From NCBI GenBank assembly GCA_947459425.1, contig CANHDJ010000019.1, positions 1 to 58,337 of the forward strand: DNA of 58,337 nt, in the 5' to 3' direction. The position numbers and the translations under genes were made by a program. Every line of letters starts with the position of its first letter. Within the stretch, counting starts at the first letter, position 1. Below the pieces are notes generated by a model. The model saw only the letters and a list, made by a program, of their open reading frames with translations, was not told where the DNA came from and searched no databases. Below are positions 1 through 7,634 of the stretch, in pieces. The DNA comes from Ignavibacteria bacterium. GTDB lineage: Bacteria > Bacteroidota > Ignavibacteria > Kapaibacteriales > UBA4661.

Positions 1-61
1 GACGCAAGAGTTTTTGCAGATATTCGACACTTTGGCGAATGGCAGGTAATGGATGGCGCAT
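1..61 (-). CDS. IS630-type transposase, N-terminal fragment cut by window edge
   Basis: An ATG on the minus strand at 59-61 opens a frame that runs off the left edge after 20 codons, reading MRHPLPAIRQSVEYLQKLLR. This resembles the extreme N-terminus of IS630-family transposases that begin with a short leader helix followed by a winged HTH (family resemblance from memory, not a search). The right edge of the window carries a matching C-terminal piece of an IS630-type transposase in the same orientation, which supports the call. Only 20 residues are visible, so the assignment is tentative. Confidence 0.5.
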   Translation of the reverse strand, partial: MRHPLPAIRQSVEYLQKLLR

Positions 62-284
62 AGTTTTGAAAATAAATTTGTGTAATTATCTTGTAATTAC
101 CAAATATACATAAAATTTATGCACAGGCATTAACTTGAATTGGTATAAGGGATAAATCTCAGGAGCCTCATAAATACTGGATCTTGTAACGAAGTTTCGC
201 CACGTATTTTTCGTCATCCCAAAGATGGTGGCTCCAAAAGTTTGCCAAAGAGTGTACAGGTATTCATCACGGAAGAATAGCAAG

Positions 285-323
285 AAAAAAAGCCTCACAA
301 ACACAAGTGTTTATGAGGCTTTT
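285..323 (-). terminator. Rho-independent terminator of the tRNA operon
   Basis: Ten-base arms at 288-297 and 314-323 (AAAAGCCTCA/TGAGGCTTTT) enclose an inner stem AAACAC/GTGTTT with an AA turn at 305-306. Read on the minus strand the hairpin is followed by a run of T residues (complement of 285-291). It lies 11 bases past the 3' end of tRNA-Leu, as expected for the end of the tRNA transcript. Confidence 0.85.
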
Positions 324-333
324 GGATTTTCGG

Positions 334-416
334 TGCCCGGAACAGGACTTGAACCTGCACATCCGGAGGATACTACAACCTGAATATAGCGCGTCTGCCA
401 ATTCCGCCATCCGGGC
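334..416 (-). tRNA. tRNA-Leu (anticodon CAG)
   Basis: The reverse complement folds as a class II tRNA: acceptor arms GCCCGGA/TCCGGGC, D-arm with GGCAGACGC, anticodon stem CTATA/TGTAG around loop TTCAGGT (anticodon CAG), a long variable arm, and a T-loop GTTCAAGTC. The discriminator is A. CCA is not fully encoded (the DNA continues CCG), so it must be added after transcription. It lies 18 bases downstream of tRNA-Ser and probably shares its transcript. Confidence 0.95.
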
Positions 417-434
417 AACATTCGAGTAATACTG

Positions 435-521
435 CGGAGAGGGAGAGATTCGAACTCTCGGTAAGATTGCTCTTACAACGGTTTTCGAGACCGGCCCATT
501 CAACCACTCTGGCACCTCTCC
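435..521 (-). tRNA. tRNA-Ser (anticodon CGA)
   Basis: The reverse complement gives acceptor arms GGAGAGG/CCTCTCC, a D-arm, an anticodon loop CTCGAAA (anticodon CGA) closed by CGGT/ACCG, a long variable arm (GTAAGAGCAATCTTAC) and T-stem GAGAG/CTCTC around TTCGAAT. The fifth anticodon-stem position looks like a C/T mismatch, which is mildly unusual. The discriminator is G and CCA is not encoded. It is the first gene of a two-tRNA unit. Confidence 0.95.
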
Positions 522-551
522 GTGCGAAGGTATTTTTTTTGAGACAGATTT

Positions 552-582
552 CAAATATACTGCCTCTTTCACTTTTGCGCAA
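552..582 (-). promoter_or_regulatory. Bacteroidota-type promoter of the tRNA operon
   Basis: On the minus strand TTG (580-582) is followed after exactly 20 bases by TATATTTG (552-559), matching the Bacteroidota -33/-7 consensus TTG-N19/20-TAnnTTTG. Transcription would begin about 545, some 24 bases before the mature tRNA-Ser 5' end. The neighbouring thioesterase gene ends at 615, leaving only this space for a promoter. Confidence 0.75.
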
Positions 583-614
583 GATTTTTTTTATAGCGTT
601 TTACGCTGACCCAT

Positions 615-1109
615 TCAAACGCTGGATTCGCGCTGTTGACGCAAGGCATCAAGCTGCTGGCGGTGTTTCAGACGTTGTTCGCGGCGGAACCCCGCTTCAT
701 CGAATCGGCGCTTTTCTTCGTCGGTTTCGGGCGTGAGAGGCGGCACTGCTATTGGTTTGCGCTCCGCGTCCAGCGCCACAAAGGTCAAATAAGCGTTATT
801 GGCAGGAGTTTCGTCGCCCTCGACGTTCACGCGCACCGTTTTTACACCAACTTCTACCGATGTTCTAAAAGCGCGATTCACCGACGCATAGAGTTTCACA
901 ATGTCGCCCAGTCTAATCGGCTCGTTGAAGTTGATTTCGTCCACCGAAGCCGTCACGCATATCCGCCCAGCGTGTTTCATTGCCGCAAGTGCCGCCGCAA
1001 TATCAATCCAGTGCATGAGTCTTCCGCCAAGCAAATTGCCGAGCATATTGGTATCATTGGGCAGAACCAATTCCGTCATCACAATTTCAGAGTTTTTGGG
1101 CGTTTTCAT
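615..1109 (-). CDS. Hotdog-fold acyl-CoA thioesterase
   Basis: A 164-residue protein of the YciA/BACH acyl-CoA thioesterase family, which hydrolyses acyl-CoA to free acid and CoA in the cytosol. Visible family features: TELVLPNDTNMLGNLLGGRLMHWID near residues 12-36 in the position of the hotdog helix, in which N18/N23 and the GG-LMHWID stretch are characteristic, then TASVDEINFNEPIRLGDIV and the strand with AYLTFVALD. The C-terminus (about 130-164) is charged and probably helical. It starts with ATG at 1107-1109, 55 bases after bamD on the same strand, so it may be co-transcribed. Its position near lipid genes elsewhere in the window may be coincidental. Confidence 0.85.
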   Translation of the reverse strand: MKTPKNSEIVMTELVLPNDTNMLGNLLGGRLMHWIDIAAALAAMKHAGRICVTASVDEINFNEPIRLGDIVKLYASVNRAFRTSVEVGVKTVRVNVEGDETPANNAYLTFVALDAERKPIAVPPLTPETDEEKRRFDEAGFRREQRLKHRQQLDALRQQRESSV

Positions 1110-1163
1110 GGTATCGTTGCTGTTCGTTGGGAAAATTGCAGGAAACCTGCTCTTGGAAGCGCG

Positions 1164-1949
1164 TTACGGTTGGGCGCTGGAAGCCGTTGTTTGTGCTTGT
1201 TTCAGCAAATCAATCACGTCTTTTTCTTCTGCTTGGAGTTTTCCTTGTGGAAAGCGTTGGCGGTAGAGTCGCAATGCTTCTTCTGCTTCTTGGAAGCGCT
1301 TCAAACGCACAAGCATACGCGCTCTGCCTAAAAAGGACGGCTCTAAAAACTCGGTGTCGGGATAATTATTCAGCACAAGATCGTAGTACGTGAGCGAGGC
1401 GCGAGGAGCATTGAGTTTGATATACAATTCCGCCGTGCGATAATCATGCTCGGCAAGTTTTGAGCGCAAATCCCGAATCTGTTTCCCTGCCTCAAGCGTG
1501 AGAGAATCTTTGGGGTACAGTGCCTGAAACTCACTGAATGCCTTGATTGCTTGCTTGGTGTAATCTTGGTCGCGGTCGAATTTGGGCGATTGACGCATAC
1601 TGCTCATGGCTGCTTTGTAGGCAGAAATTTTTGCGTATTCGCTATTGGGAAAGGTGCGCCGAAGTTGGTTGTAGTTGTAGGCAGCGAGAATATTTTCGTT
1701 TTTCTTGACGTTGATTTCTGCCAAATAATATTGCGCGTCATCGGCGTATTTGCTTGCCGGATATTGCAATTTAATAGCATCGAAATAGCGCTGTGCCACA
1801 GCAAGATTTTCATTGTTGAAGGCATCCAGAGCCTGTTCATAGTATTCATCAACGTTGCGGGGTGCAACCGTGACTTTTTGCGCACAACCAAACACAACCA
1901 TCGTTGCAGCAAAGGCGCAGAGAAGCAAGAATATGCGGGATGGAATCAT
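1164..1949 (-). CDS. bamD: Outer membrane assembly lipoprotein BamD
   Basis: A 261-residue lipoprotein component of the beta-barrel assembly machinery. The start chosen at 1949 gives MIPSRIFLLLCAFAATMVVFGC, a lipoprotein signal with lipobox VFGC; an upstream in-frame start (2033) would put 28 non-signal residues ahead of it and is unlikely. After the lipid anchor come TPR-like repeats typical of YfiO/BamD: YYEQALDAFNNENLAVAQRYFDAI, YPASKYADDAQYYLAEI, a repeat around FPNSEYAKISAYKAAMS and DLVLNNYPDTEFLEPSFLGRA. A 22-residue start-proximal signal and about 260 residues match the family size. It precedes the thioesterase gene on the same strand. Confidence 0.9.
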   Translation of the reverse strand: MIPSRIFLLLCAFAATMVVFGCAQKVTVAPRNVDEYYEQALDAFNNENLAVAQRYFDAIKLQYPASKYADDAQYYLAEINVKKNENILAAYNYNQLRRTFPNSEYAKISAYKAAMSSMRQSPKFDRDQDYTKQAIKAFSEFQALYPKDSLTLEAGKQIRDLRSKLAEHDYRTAELYIKLNAPRASLTYYDLVLNNYPDTEFLEPSFLGRARMLVRLKRFQEAEEALRLYRQRFPQGKLQAEEKDVIDLLKQAQTTASSAQP

Positions 1950-2012
1950 AGAGAGAGAAATTGAATGACCGATGATTGATACACCACCAAATCCATGAAA
2001 GAATTGCGACGA

Positions 2013-2020
2013 CAAACTTA
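2013..2020 (-). promoter_or_regulatory. Possible -7 element upstream of bamD
   Basis: TAAGTTTG on the minus strand fits the TAnnTTTG -7 consensus, about 64 bases ahead of the bamD start. No good TTG lies 19-20 bases upstream, so this is a weak call. Confidence 0.3.
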
Positions 2021-2101
2021 CGCTATTTTTCACGGAGAACCAGCGTTTTTCTTATCGGACACGCGAGTAGGGAAAATTGTGCAAAGAAATAATGTTGAAC
2101 C

Positions 2102-4405
2102 TTAAAATTTCACTTCCAGCGTAACCGTCGGCAAAATTGGCAAAAGCCGCACATCCGTTACCTCCACCGTCGGTTTGGTGGTGTCGTAAAAACGGAACCA
2201 GATGTCCTGCCGAGAATACACATTAAAAATATCAATCAAAAGCCGTGCATTTAAGCCAAAGAATTTGAATTTGTAATTTGCGCTCAAATTTAGCTGATGC
2301 GAAGGCGGCAAGCGCAAGCCATTACGCGCCGTCGAGACCGTAATACCTGTGCCGATGCGCTCACTCGGAAAAGCAGTTTGGAAACGCGAACTCACGCCCG
2401 TAAACGGCTGTCCGGACTGAAAAATAAACGATGCACCAAGCTCCCAATCATCGTTTAGCTCGTATTGCGCCACAATTTTGAAATCATGCCGCCTGTCATA
2501 GCGCGGAAAAAATTGTCTGCCAAAGTTGATACTATCAAATCGCGCTGTCACCCAGCCCAGCGCATATCCTATCCAGCCCGTAAAACGCCCAGATTTTTTC
2601 TGCAAAAATATTTCCCCACCATATGCTTCGCCATTGCCGGAAAAAAATATCTCCGAGGCTTTGCGGGAGCGCAGCGCAAAGGTGTTAAGTTCGTTGATAT
2701 TGGTGAGTGTTTTGTAATAAATATCGAAGTTGAAATCAAGGTCGTCTATGCCAAACAGCACGGGTTTTGTCTCGAAACTGAGAATATAATGCGTCGAACT
2801 GCTGGGACCAAGCGACGCATCGGTTGGAAGCCACGTATCGAAGAAGGTAAAATCGGGGTTTGAGGCAAGGCGCAGATATTGATGAAAAATTCCCCACGAG
2901 GCTTTGACCGTTAAATCAGGACTAACTTCCCAGCGCAAGGAAGCACGCGGATCCCAGAGTAGATTCCCATTCGCTTGCAGATAATACGCCCGCAATCCCG
3001 CTTGTGCCGAAAGAAATGGCGTAAATTGGTAGTTTGTCTGGGCATACGCAGAATACGTCCAATCGTCCAGCGAAAAATCCGTGCTGGCATCCGACCCTGG
3101 CAAAGCAGGGCGTGTGGTGTCAACGCGCCCCGTGAAATTTTGCTTATAGCCAAAACGAAAATTACTGACCTCTGCACCAAAACTAAATGTCAGTTCATTG
3201 TTGGCGTACCACTCAATATCCGTACGCCCGGTGATGTCGCGTATGGTGTTTTCCACGCCAAAATTAAAACCCGAATTGCTGCCGCTAAAGCCATTGCGAT
3301 ACGCACTGGACGAAAGAACAGTCGTCGCAAAAAGATTTTCGTCAAAGATATGCGTCCACCGCAGCGCCCCAGCTTGATTGCCAATGCCGATGTTCACATC
3401 CAAGCCCGTTCCTTGAAATTTCAAATCGTCGGAACTCAAAAATGCGCTGACGGAAATTTTGTCGTTCTGTCCAATTTGCTGGGTGATTTTTGCATTCACG
3501 TCGTAAAACCAAAAATTCGGCACCGGAACGCCGCCCGTAAGCGACTCAATAGGTACAACAGCCCGCACCAACTCTAAGTACGTGCGCCGCCCACCAACAA
3601 AAAACGAACCATTGCCAATCGGACCTTGTACCGAAGCGCGTGAGGCAATCAAGCCAACTGCCGCCAACCCTTCGACTTTCTCCCTATTGCCGTCTTTTTG
3701 GGTAATATTTATCACTGACGACAGCCGCGTTCCGTATTGAGCCGCGAAGCCGCCTTTGACTAGTTCTACATCTTTAATGGCATCGGTGTTGAAGGTCGAA
3801 AAGAAGCCAAAAAGATGACTTGGATTATAGACCGCCGCACCGTCCACCAGCACCAAATTCTGGTCGGGCGAGCCGCCACGCACGAATAAGCCGCTTGAAA
3901 TCTGCGACGACGATAGTACGCCGGGCAAAAACTGAATCGCCCGAAAAACATCGGCTTCGCCGCCAACGCGAATTTGGCTTATCTGCTCCATCGGTATATT
4001 TACTTGGCTCACGGCGATTTGACGCTTTTCCGCTTCGCCGCGCTCCGCCGTAACGGTTACGTCGCCCGATTTGGAAATTTGCTTTTTGAGTTCGGCGGTG
4101 AATCGTTTCGCTTCTCCGGCTGCAAATTCCATCAGAATCTCTTTTTTGGCAAAGCCTAGAAAGCTGATGGTTACTGGATGTTTGCCCGAAGGAATATTTT
4201 TGAGCGTAAAAAAACCGCTTTTGTTCGTAACAGCGCCGATTTTGAGCGGTTTTATGCTCACCGTTGCGCCGATGAGAGGTTCTTTATTCTCACCATCCAG
4301 CACCGAGCCGCTCAAGGATGCGGTTGGCGCTACGACTTGTTGCGTAAAGATAGGTTGTATAAAAAGCAGGAGCAACGCGCCCCAGAGTGTAAGGTGGCGA
4401 ATCAT
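2102..4405 (-). CDS. TonB-dependent receptor with carboxypeptidase-regulatory-like domain
   Basis: A 767-residue outer membrane receptor that would import a substrate using TonB energy; the substrate is unknown. Starting at 4405 gives signal peptide MIRHLTLWGALLLLFIQPIF. Next comes a CarboxypepD_reg-like beta-sandwich (about 30-110: LSGSVLDGENKEPLIGATVSI...GKHPVTISFLGF), then the plug (PMEQISQIRVGGEADVFRAIQFLPGV, FVRGGSPDQNLVLVDGAAVYNPSHLFGFF) and a 22-strand barrel ending in aromatic F (VTLEVKF). The N-terminal sandwich is characteristic of Bacteroidota receptors. No SusD-like lipoprotein is adjacent, so it is not a Sus-type pair. The upstream in-frame start at 4450 would add 15 residues before the signal peptide. 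Confidence 0.9.
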   Translation of the reverse strand: MIRHLTLWGALLLLFIQPIFTQQVVAPTASLSGSVLDGENKEPLIGATVSIKPLKIGAVTNKSGFFTLKNIPSGKHPVTISFLGFAKKEILMEFAAGEAKRFTAELKKQISKSGDVTVTAERGEAEKRQIAVSQVNIPMEQISQIRVGGEADVFRAIQFLPGVLSSSQISSGLFVRGGSPDQNLVLVDGAAVYNPSHLFGFFSTFNTDAIKDVELVKGGFAAQYGTRLSSVINITQKDGNREKVEGLAAVGLIASRASVQGPIGNGSFFVGGRRTYLELVRAVVPIESLTGGVPVPNFWFYDVNAKITQQIGQNDKISVSAFLSSDDLKFQGTGLDVNIGIGNQAGALRWTHIFDENLFATTVLSSSAYRNGFSGSNSGFNFGVENTIRDITGRTDIEWYANNELTFSFGAEVSNFRFGYKQNFTGRVDTTRPALPGSDASTDFSLDDWTYSAYAQTNYQFTPFLSAQAGLRAYYLQANGNLLWDPRASLRWEVSPDLTVKASWGIFHQYLRLASNPDFTFFDTWLPTDASLGPSSSTHYILSFETKPVLFGIDDLDFNFDIYYKTLTNINELNTFALRSRKASEIFFSGNGEAYGGEIFLQKKSGRFTGWIGYALGWVTARFDSINFGRQFFPRYDRRHDFKIVAQYELNDDWELGASFIFQSGQPFTGVSSRFQTAFPSERIGTGITVSTARNGLRLPPSHQLNLSANYKFKFFGLNARLLIDIFNVYSRQDIWFRFYDTTKPTVEVTDVRLLPILPTVTLEVKF

Positions 4406-4504
4406 AACGGTTGTGGTGGTGTATTGAAGAGAGCTACACGATAGCAGCAAAATACACTAAAAACAGGAGAAATCAAGGTGTAAGCCAAGCATTGATTTAT
4501 ATGC

Positions 4505-5788
4505 TTACTTCTCACCGATCCACTCAAACCCGCAATACGGCTGAAGCGCATCGGGAATACGAATCCTTCCGTCTTCGGTTTGATAATGTTCTAAAATTGC
4601 CACGACGAGGCGGGGCGTTGCCAAACCGCTACCATTAAGCGTATGCACAAACTCAGGTTTTGCGCTGGGTTCAGGTCGATAACGAATATTTGCCCGACGG
4701 GCTTGGAAATCCTCAAAATTGGAGCAGCTCGAAACCTCAAGCCACTTCTGCTCTGCGGGCGACCACACTTCGAGGTCATAGGTCTTTGCACTGGAAAAGC
4801 CCGTGTCCCCATCGCAAAGAAGGATGGTGCGGTAGGGAATGCCGAGTGTTTCCAAAATGCCCTCTGCTTCGCCTACAAGCAGTTCTAGCTGATTGTAGGA
4901 ATCTTCGGGCTTGGCGAACTGCACGAGTTCCACTTTATTGAACTGATGCAAACGCAGAAGTCCTCGTGTATCCTTGCCATAACTGCCACCCTCACGTCTA
5001 AAACACGCAGAATAGCCGCAATGTTTTTTGGTGAGTTCCGCTGACGTGAGAATATCGTCACGGTAGATATTGGTGATTGGAACTTCTGCCGTCGGGATAA
5101 GGTAGAGTTCATCGTCGGCGCAGGCGTACATATCATCGGCGAATTTTGGTAATTGCCCCGTACCACGCATAGATGCTGCGTTGACCAAGAACGGCACGAA
5201 TACTTCCGTGTAGCCGTTGTGCAGTGTGTGGCGGTCGAGCATGAAATTCAGCAACGCCCGCTCCAAACGTGCGCCTTTGCCAGTGTATAACGGGAAACCG
5301 CTACCGGAAATCTTTGCACCACGCTCAAAATCAACAATGCCGTGTTCTTTCGCCAATGTCGCGTGGTCTTTGCGGAAGCCTTTTTCACCCTCGCAAGGAT
5401 TGATACCGTCTTTGCGGCGCACTTCGATATTTGCCGAGGCATCTTTGCCGTGCGGAACGCTCGTGTGGGTAATGTTCGGTACGAAGAGCGCAATATGCTC
5501 CATTTGTTCTTCAATGCCGCGCAATTCCTCGTCCAGATGCTTGATGGTATCGGAAACGATTTTCATTTCGGCAATACGTTGGTCGGCATTTTCTTTTGCT
5601 TTTTTGAGCCGTGCAATTTCGTCCGAAACGGTATTGCGCTTGGCTTTCAGGTCTTGCCCTTCTTGAATAATGGCGCGTCGGCGCTCGTCCAGGCGCACAA
5701 AACCCGGAATGTCGGGCTGCGCGTGTTTTGCCGATGAGTTTTGGATAACACGCTCAGTATGTTCGCGGATAAATTTTGTATCTAGCAT
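4505..5788 (-). CDS. serS: Seryl-tRNA synthetase
   Basis: Full-length 427-residue class II synthetase charging tRNA-Ser (and selenocysteine tRNA if present). The N-terminal coiled-coil arm (about residues 30-100) is visible as heptad-rich Lys/Glu sequence and binds the long variable arm of tRNA-Ser. Class II motif 2 is CFRREGGSYGKDTRGLLRLHQFNKVEL, and motif 3 is LNGSGLATPRLVVAILEHYQ. The gene is followed by the TonB receptor (start 4405) on the same strand, and preceded by the terminator of the upstream methyltransferase gene, so it has its own promoter in 5789-5850, where I could not pick out a clear consensus. Confidence 0.97.
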   Translation of the reverse strand: MLDTKFIREHTERVIQNSSAKHAQPDIPGFVRLDERRRAIIQEGQDLKAKRNTVSDEIARLKKAKENADQRIAEMKIVSDTIKHLDEELRGIEEQMEHIALFVPNITHTSVPHGKDASANIEVRRKDGINPCEGEKGFRKDHATLAKEHGIVDFERGAKISGSGFPLYTGKGARLERALLNFMLDRHTLHNGYTEVFVPFLVNAASMRGTGQLPKFADDMYACADDELYLIPTAEVPITNIYRDDILTSAELTKKHCGYSACFRREGGSYGKDTRGLLRLHQFNKVELVQFAKPEDSYNQLELLVGEAEGILETLGIPYRTILLCDGDTGFSSAKTYDLEVWSPAEQKWLEVSSCSNFEDFQARRANIRYRPEPSAKPEFVHTLNGSGLATPRLVVAILEHYQTEDGRIRIPDALQPYCGFEWIGEK

Positions 5789-5852
5789 GGTTCAAAACGG
5801 ATTCGTAAGGATGAAAGATTCTATTTCTAGCTCGCGTAATATTCAGCACAAC

Positions 5853-5899
5853 GAAAAAAAGAGCCTTGTTTGCCAAGCGGCAAGACAAGGCTCTTTTTC
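5853..5899. terminator. Long intrinsic terminator downstream of the lipid methyltransferase gene
   Basis: Arms at 5856-5869 and 5885-5898 (AAAAAGAGCCTTGT/ACAAGGCTCTTTTT) give 14 base pairs, with an inner TTGCC/GGCAA stem in the loop. A/T runs on both flanks make it usable from either strand; it most likely ends the minus-strand transcript from 5912-7096. Confidence 0.85.
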
Positions 5900-5911
5900 C
5901 GAACATCGGGC

Positions 5912-7096
5912 TTAGAGTTCCATCGGAACAGCTAACTCGGTGGCGCGTTCGCCAAGATTGAGTTTGCCGATGTACTCGTGGCGTTTTGTTTCATTAAGAT
6001 TTTTGTGAGCAACAATCGCCCAGCAAGTGGAAGAACCTTGCGCTGCGATATCCACCGACCAGCGAAGGAAAATTTGCCACAAGCGGAACCACCATACACC
6101 GTAGGTGCTGTTGATAAATTCTTCGTTTTCCAGCCAATTTTCGTACCAACGGTGAATCGTCACGGAATAGTGAATGCCGAGATTCTCGACCGTATTTGCT
6201 TCAAAGTTTGCTTTTTGAAGCGAGTTCACCAAGAAGGCAAGTGGGGTGCTGGCATCAGCGCCGGAGAAAATATATTCGTTCATAAACAATCCCCAAATCA
6301 AATCTTCCCAGTGCTGACCGCCTGTGAAGATACCGGGATTTGCACGCAAACCGGCTTGTTGGATGTAGAATTTCCCGTCATCCGCCAAAAGGTCGTAAAT
6401 CTGCTCAATAAAGCCTTGAAACTTGCGAATACCAACGTGTTCGCCCATTTCCAAGCACGTAATTTTATCAAATTTTTGTTTAGGAATATCACGGTAATCC
6501 ATACGCAAAATACGCGAACGGTCGCTTACGCCGTTGTCCGCAATTTGCTTCATACCCCAGTTGTAGCCTTCTTGCGCAATCGTTACGCCTGTTGAATTTG
6601 CGCCAAAATGCTTTGCAGAATAGGTAATAAGCGTTCCCCAGCCGCAACCGATGTCTAAATGGCGATCGCCTTCCTTCATATGGAGTTTTTGGCAGACCAT
6701 CTGCATTTTGCGGTCTTGCGCCATTTCAAGGGTGTCATTTTCCAAATCCACAAAAAAGCCGCTGGTGTAAACCATGCGCGGTCCCAAAAACGAACGGAAA
6801 AAGTCGTTGCCACGATCATAGTGGTCGCGGACGATGCGTTCATCTTGCTTTTTGGAGTGAATAAGCACCTCAGGAATCATGCGACGGATGATAAAGTCAA
6901 CGTGATGCCCGATGAGTTTGTAATCAAAATAGGTGTTGCGGTCAGTCATAAAATCAAAGAAGCTACCTTGAACGTCAACCTCTTGATTGATATAATCTTG
7001 CACAAATTGTGCGAAAGAAGGACGATTGCCCGATTTGTACCGCGCCCGTGCTGCGGCGGTTTTTGGCACGAGATAATCCAGTGCTGATTTGCTCAT
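5912..7096 (-). CDS. CFA-family SAM-dependent lipid methyltransferase (C9-methyltransferase-like)
   Basis: A 394-residue cytosolic methyltransferase of the cyclopropane-fatty-acid synthase superfamily. The SAM site HLDIGCGWGTLITYSAKHFG and the following TCLEMGEHVG match the family, whose enzymes transfer a methyl from SAM to an acyl-chain double bond. The C-terminal half differs from E. coli Cfa and instead resembles fungal sphingolipid C9-methyltransferases: EDLIWGLFMNEYIFSGADAS, then LGIHYSVTIHRWYENW, and HKNLNETKRHEYI near the end (from memory of those sequences). No membrane segments are evident apart from a hydrophobic WWFRLWQIFLRW patch. ATG at 7096 is preferred to TTG at 7102. A perfect inverted repeat lies 35 bases upstream. 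Whether the product is a cyclopropane or a methyl branch cannot be told. Confidence 0.85.
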   Translation of the reverse strand: MSKSALDYLVPKTAAARARYKSGNRPSFAQFVQDYINQEVDVQGSFFDFMTDRNTYFDYKLIGHHVDFIIRRMIPEVLIHSKKQDERIVRDHYDRGNDFFRSFLGPRMVYTSGFFVDLENDTLEMAQDRKMQMVCQKLHMKEGDRHLDIGCGWGTLITYSAKHFGANSTGVTIAQEGYNWGMKQIADNGVSDRSRILRMDYRDIPKQKFDKITCLEMGEHVGIRKFQGFIEQIYDLLADDGKFYIQQAGLRANPGIFTGGQHWEDLIWGLFMNEYIFSGADASTPLAFLVNSLQKANFEANTVENLGIHYSVTIHRWYENWLENEEFINSTYGVWWFRLWQIFLRWSVDIAAQGSSTCWAIVAHKNLNETKRHEYIGKLNLGERATELAVPMEL

Positions 7097-7130
7097 AAAC
7101 AAGTATCAAATAAGATGATGAGAAAAGACA

Positions 7131-7148
7131 GTATCCCACGCGGGATAC
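7131..7148. promoter_or_regulatory. Perfect inverted repeat upstream of the methyltransferase gene (candidate operator)
   Basis: GTATCCC-ACGC-GGGATAC: seven-base arms with a four-base spacer, 35-52 bases ahead of the ATG at 7096. It has no T-run, so it is not a terminator. The size and position suit a dimeric repressor or activator site, but no regulator gene is adjacent. Confidence 0.45.
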
Positions 7149-7188
7149 ATCCTAATTTATGTCGTTGAATGGTGAAATTGTTTGAAAT

Positions 7189-7614
7189 TCACGGTCGGAC
7201 AACGCTGCACGTCCACGAAACCGCGCACCCACTCTGCTTAATCATTGCAAAAGCGCTGCAATACTGGTCTTGAGAGAGTTCGCAAGCGCGGGTCATATCG
7301 CCCTCGCTTGCATCGGGGCTGGTTAAAACATACTTCACCGTGATTGAGGTGTAAACTTGCGGGTGCGTCTCGGCGCGTTCGCCTTCAATGGCAATCTGCA
7401 AATCCGTCACCGTTTTGCGCTTCTTGCGGATAATCGCTAGAATATCCATCCCCGAACACGCTGCTGCGGATTGCAAAAATACTTCCATCGGCGATGCCGA
7501 CGAACCATCGCCGCCATTTTCAGGCTGCACATCGAATGTGGTTGTTTTGCCGAAATCGTTTGTTCCTACAAGCCGCATTGCGCCTGTGAGTTGAAGCGTT
7601 GCTCGTTTGGTCAT
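7189..7614 (-). CDS. OsmC/Ohr-family redox protein
   Basis: A 141-residue OsmC-like protein. Members reduce organic hydroperoxides with a pair of cysteines on a swapped homodimer. Both are visible: C in SAAACSGMDILAII and C in IKQSGCAVSW near the C-terminus. The N-terminal strand pair (TLQLTGAMRLVG) and ENGGDGSSASPMEVFLQS are characteristic of the broader OsmC group rather than Ohr, so the physiological role (peroxide, osmotic or thiol) is open. The start at 7614 lies 20 bases after the stop of the LamG-like gene (7635-8564) on the same strand, suggesting co-transcription. Confidence 0.85.
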   Translation of the reverse strand: MTKRATLQLTGAMRLVGTNDFGKTTTFDVQPENGGDGSSASPMEVFLQSAAACSGMDILAIIRKKRKTVTDLQIAIEGERAETHPQVYTSITVKYVLTSPDASEGDMTRACELSQDQYCSAFAMIKQSGCAVSWTCSVVRP

Positions 7615-7634
7615 TATGCCGAAAAAATGCGTGA

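Noticed and set aside
86..304. A 72-codon minus-strand frame next to the left IS end
   Set aside because: It is AT-rich, has no recognisable family, overlaps the terminator and lacks a ribosome-binding site.
267..572. A 101-codon minus-strand open frame across the tRNA pair
   Set aside because: It runs through tRNA-Ser and tRNA-Leu, which fold fully; the frame is accidental.
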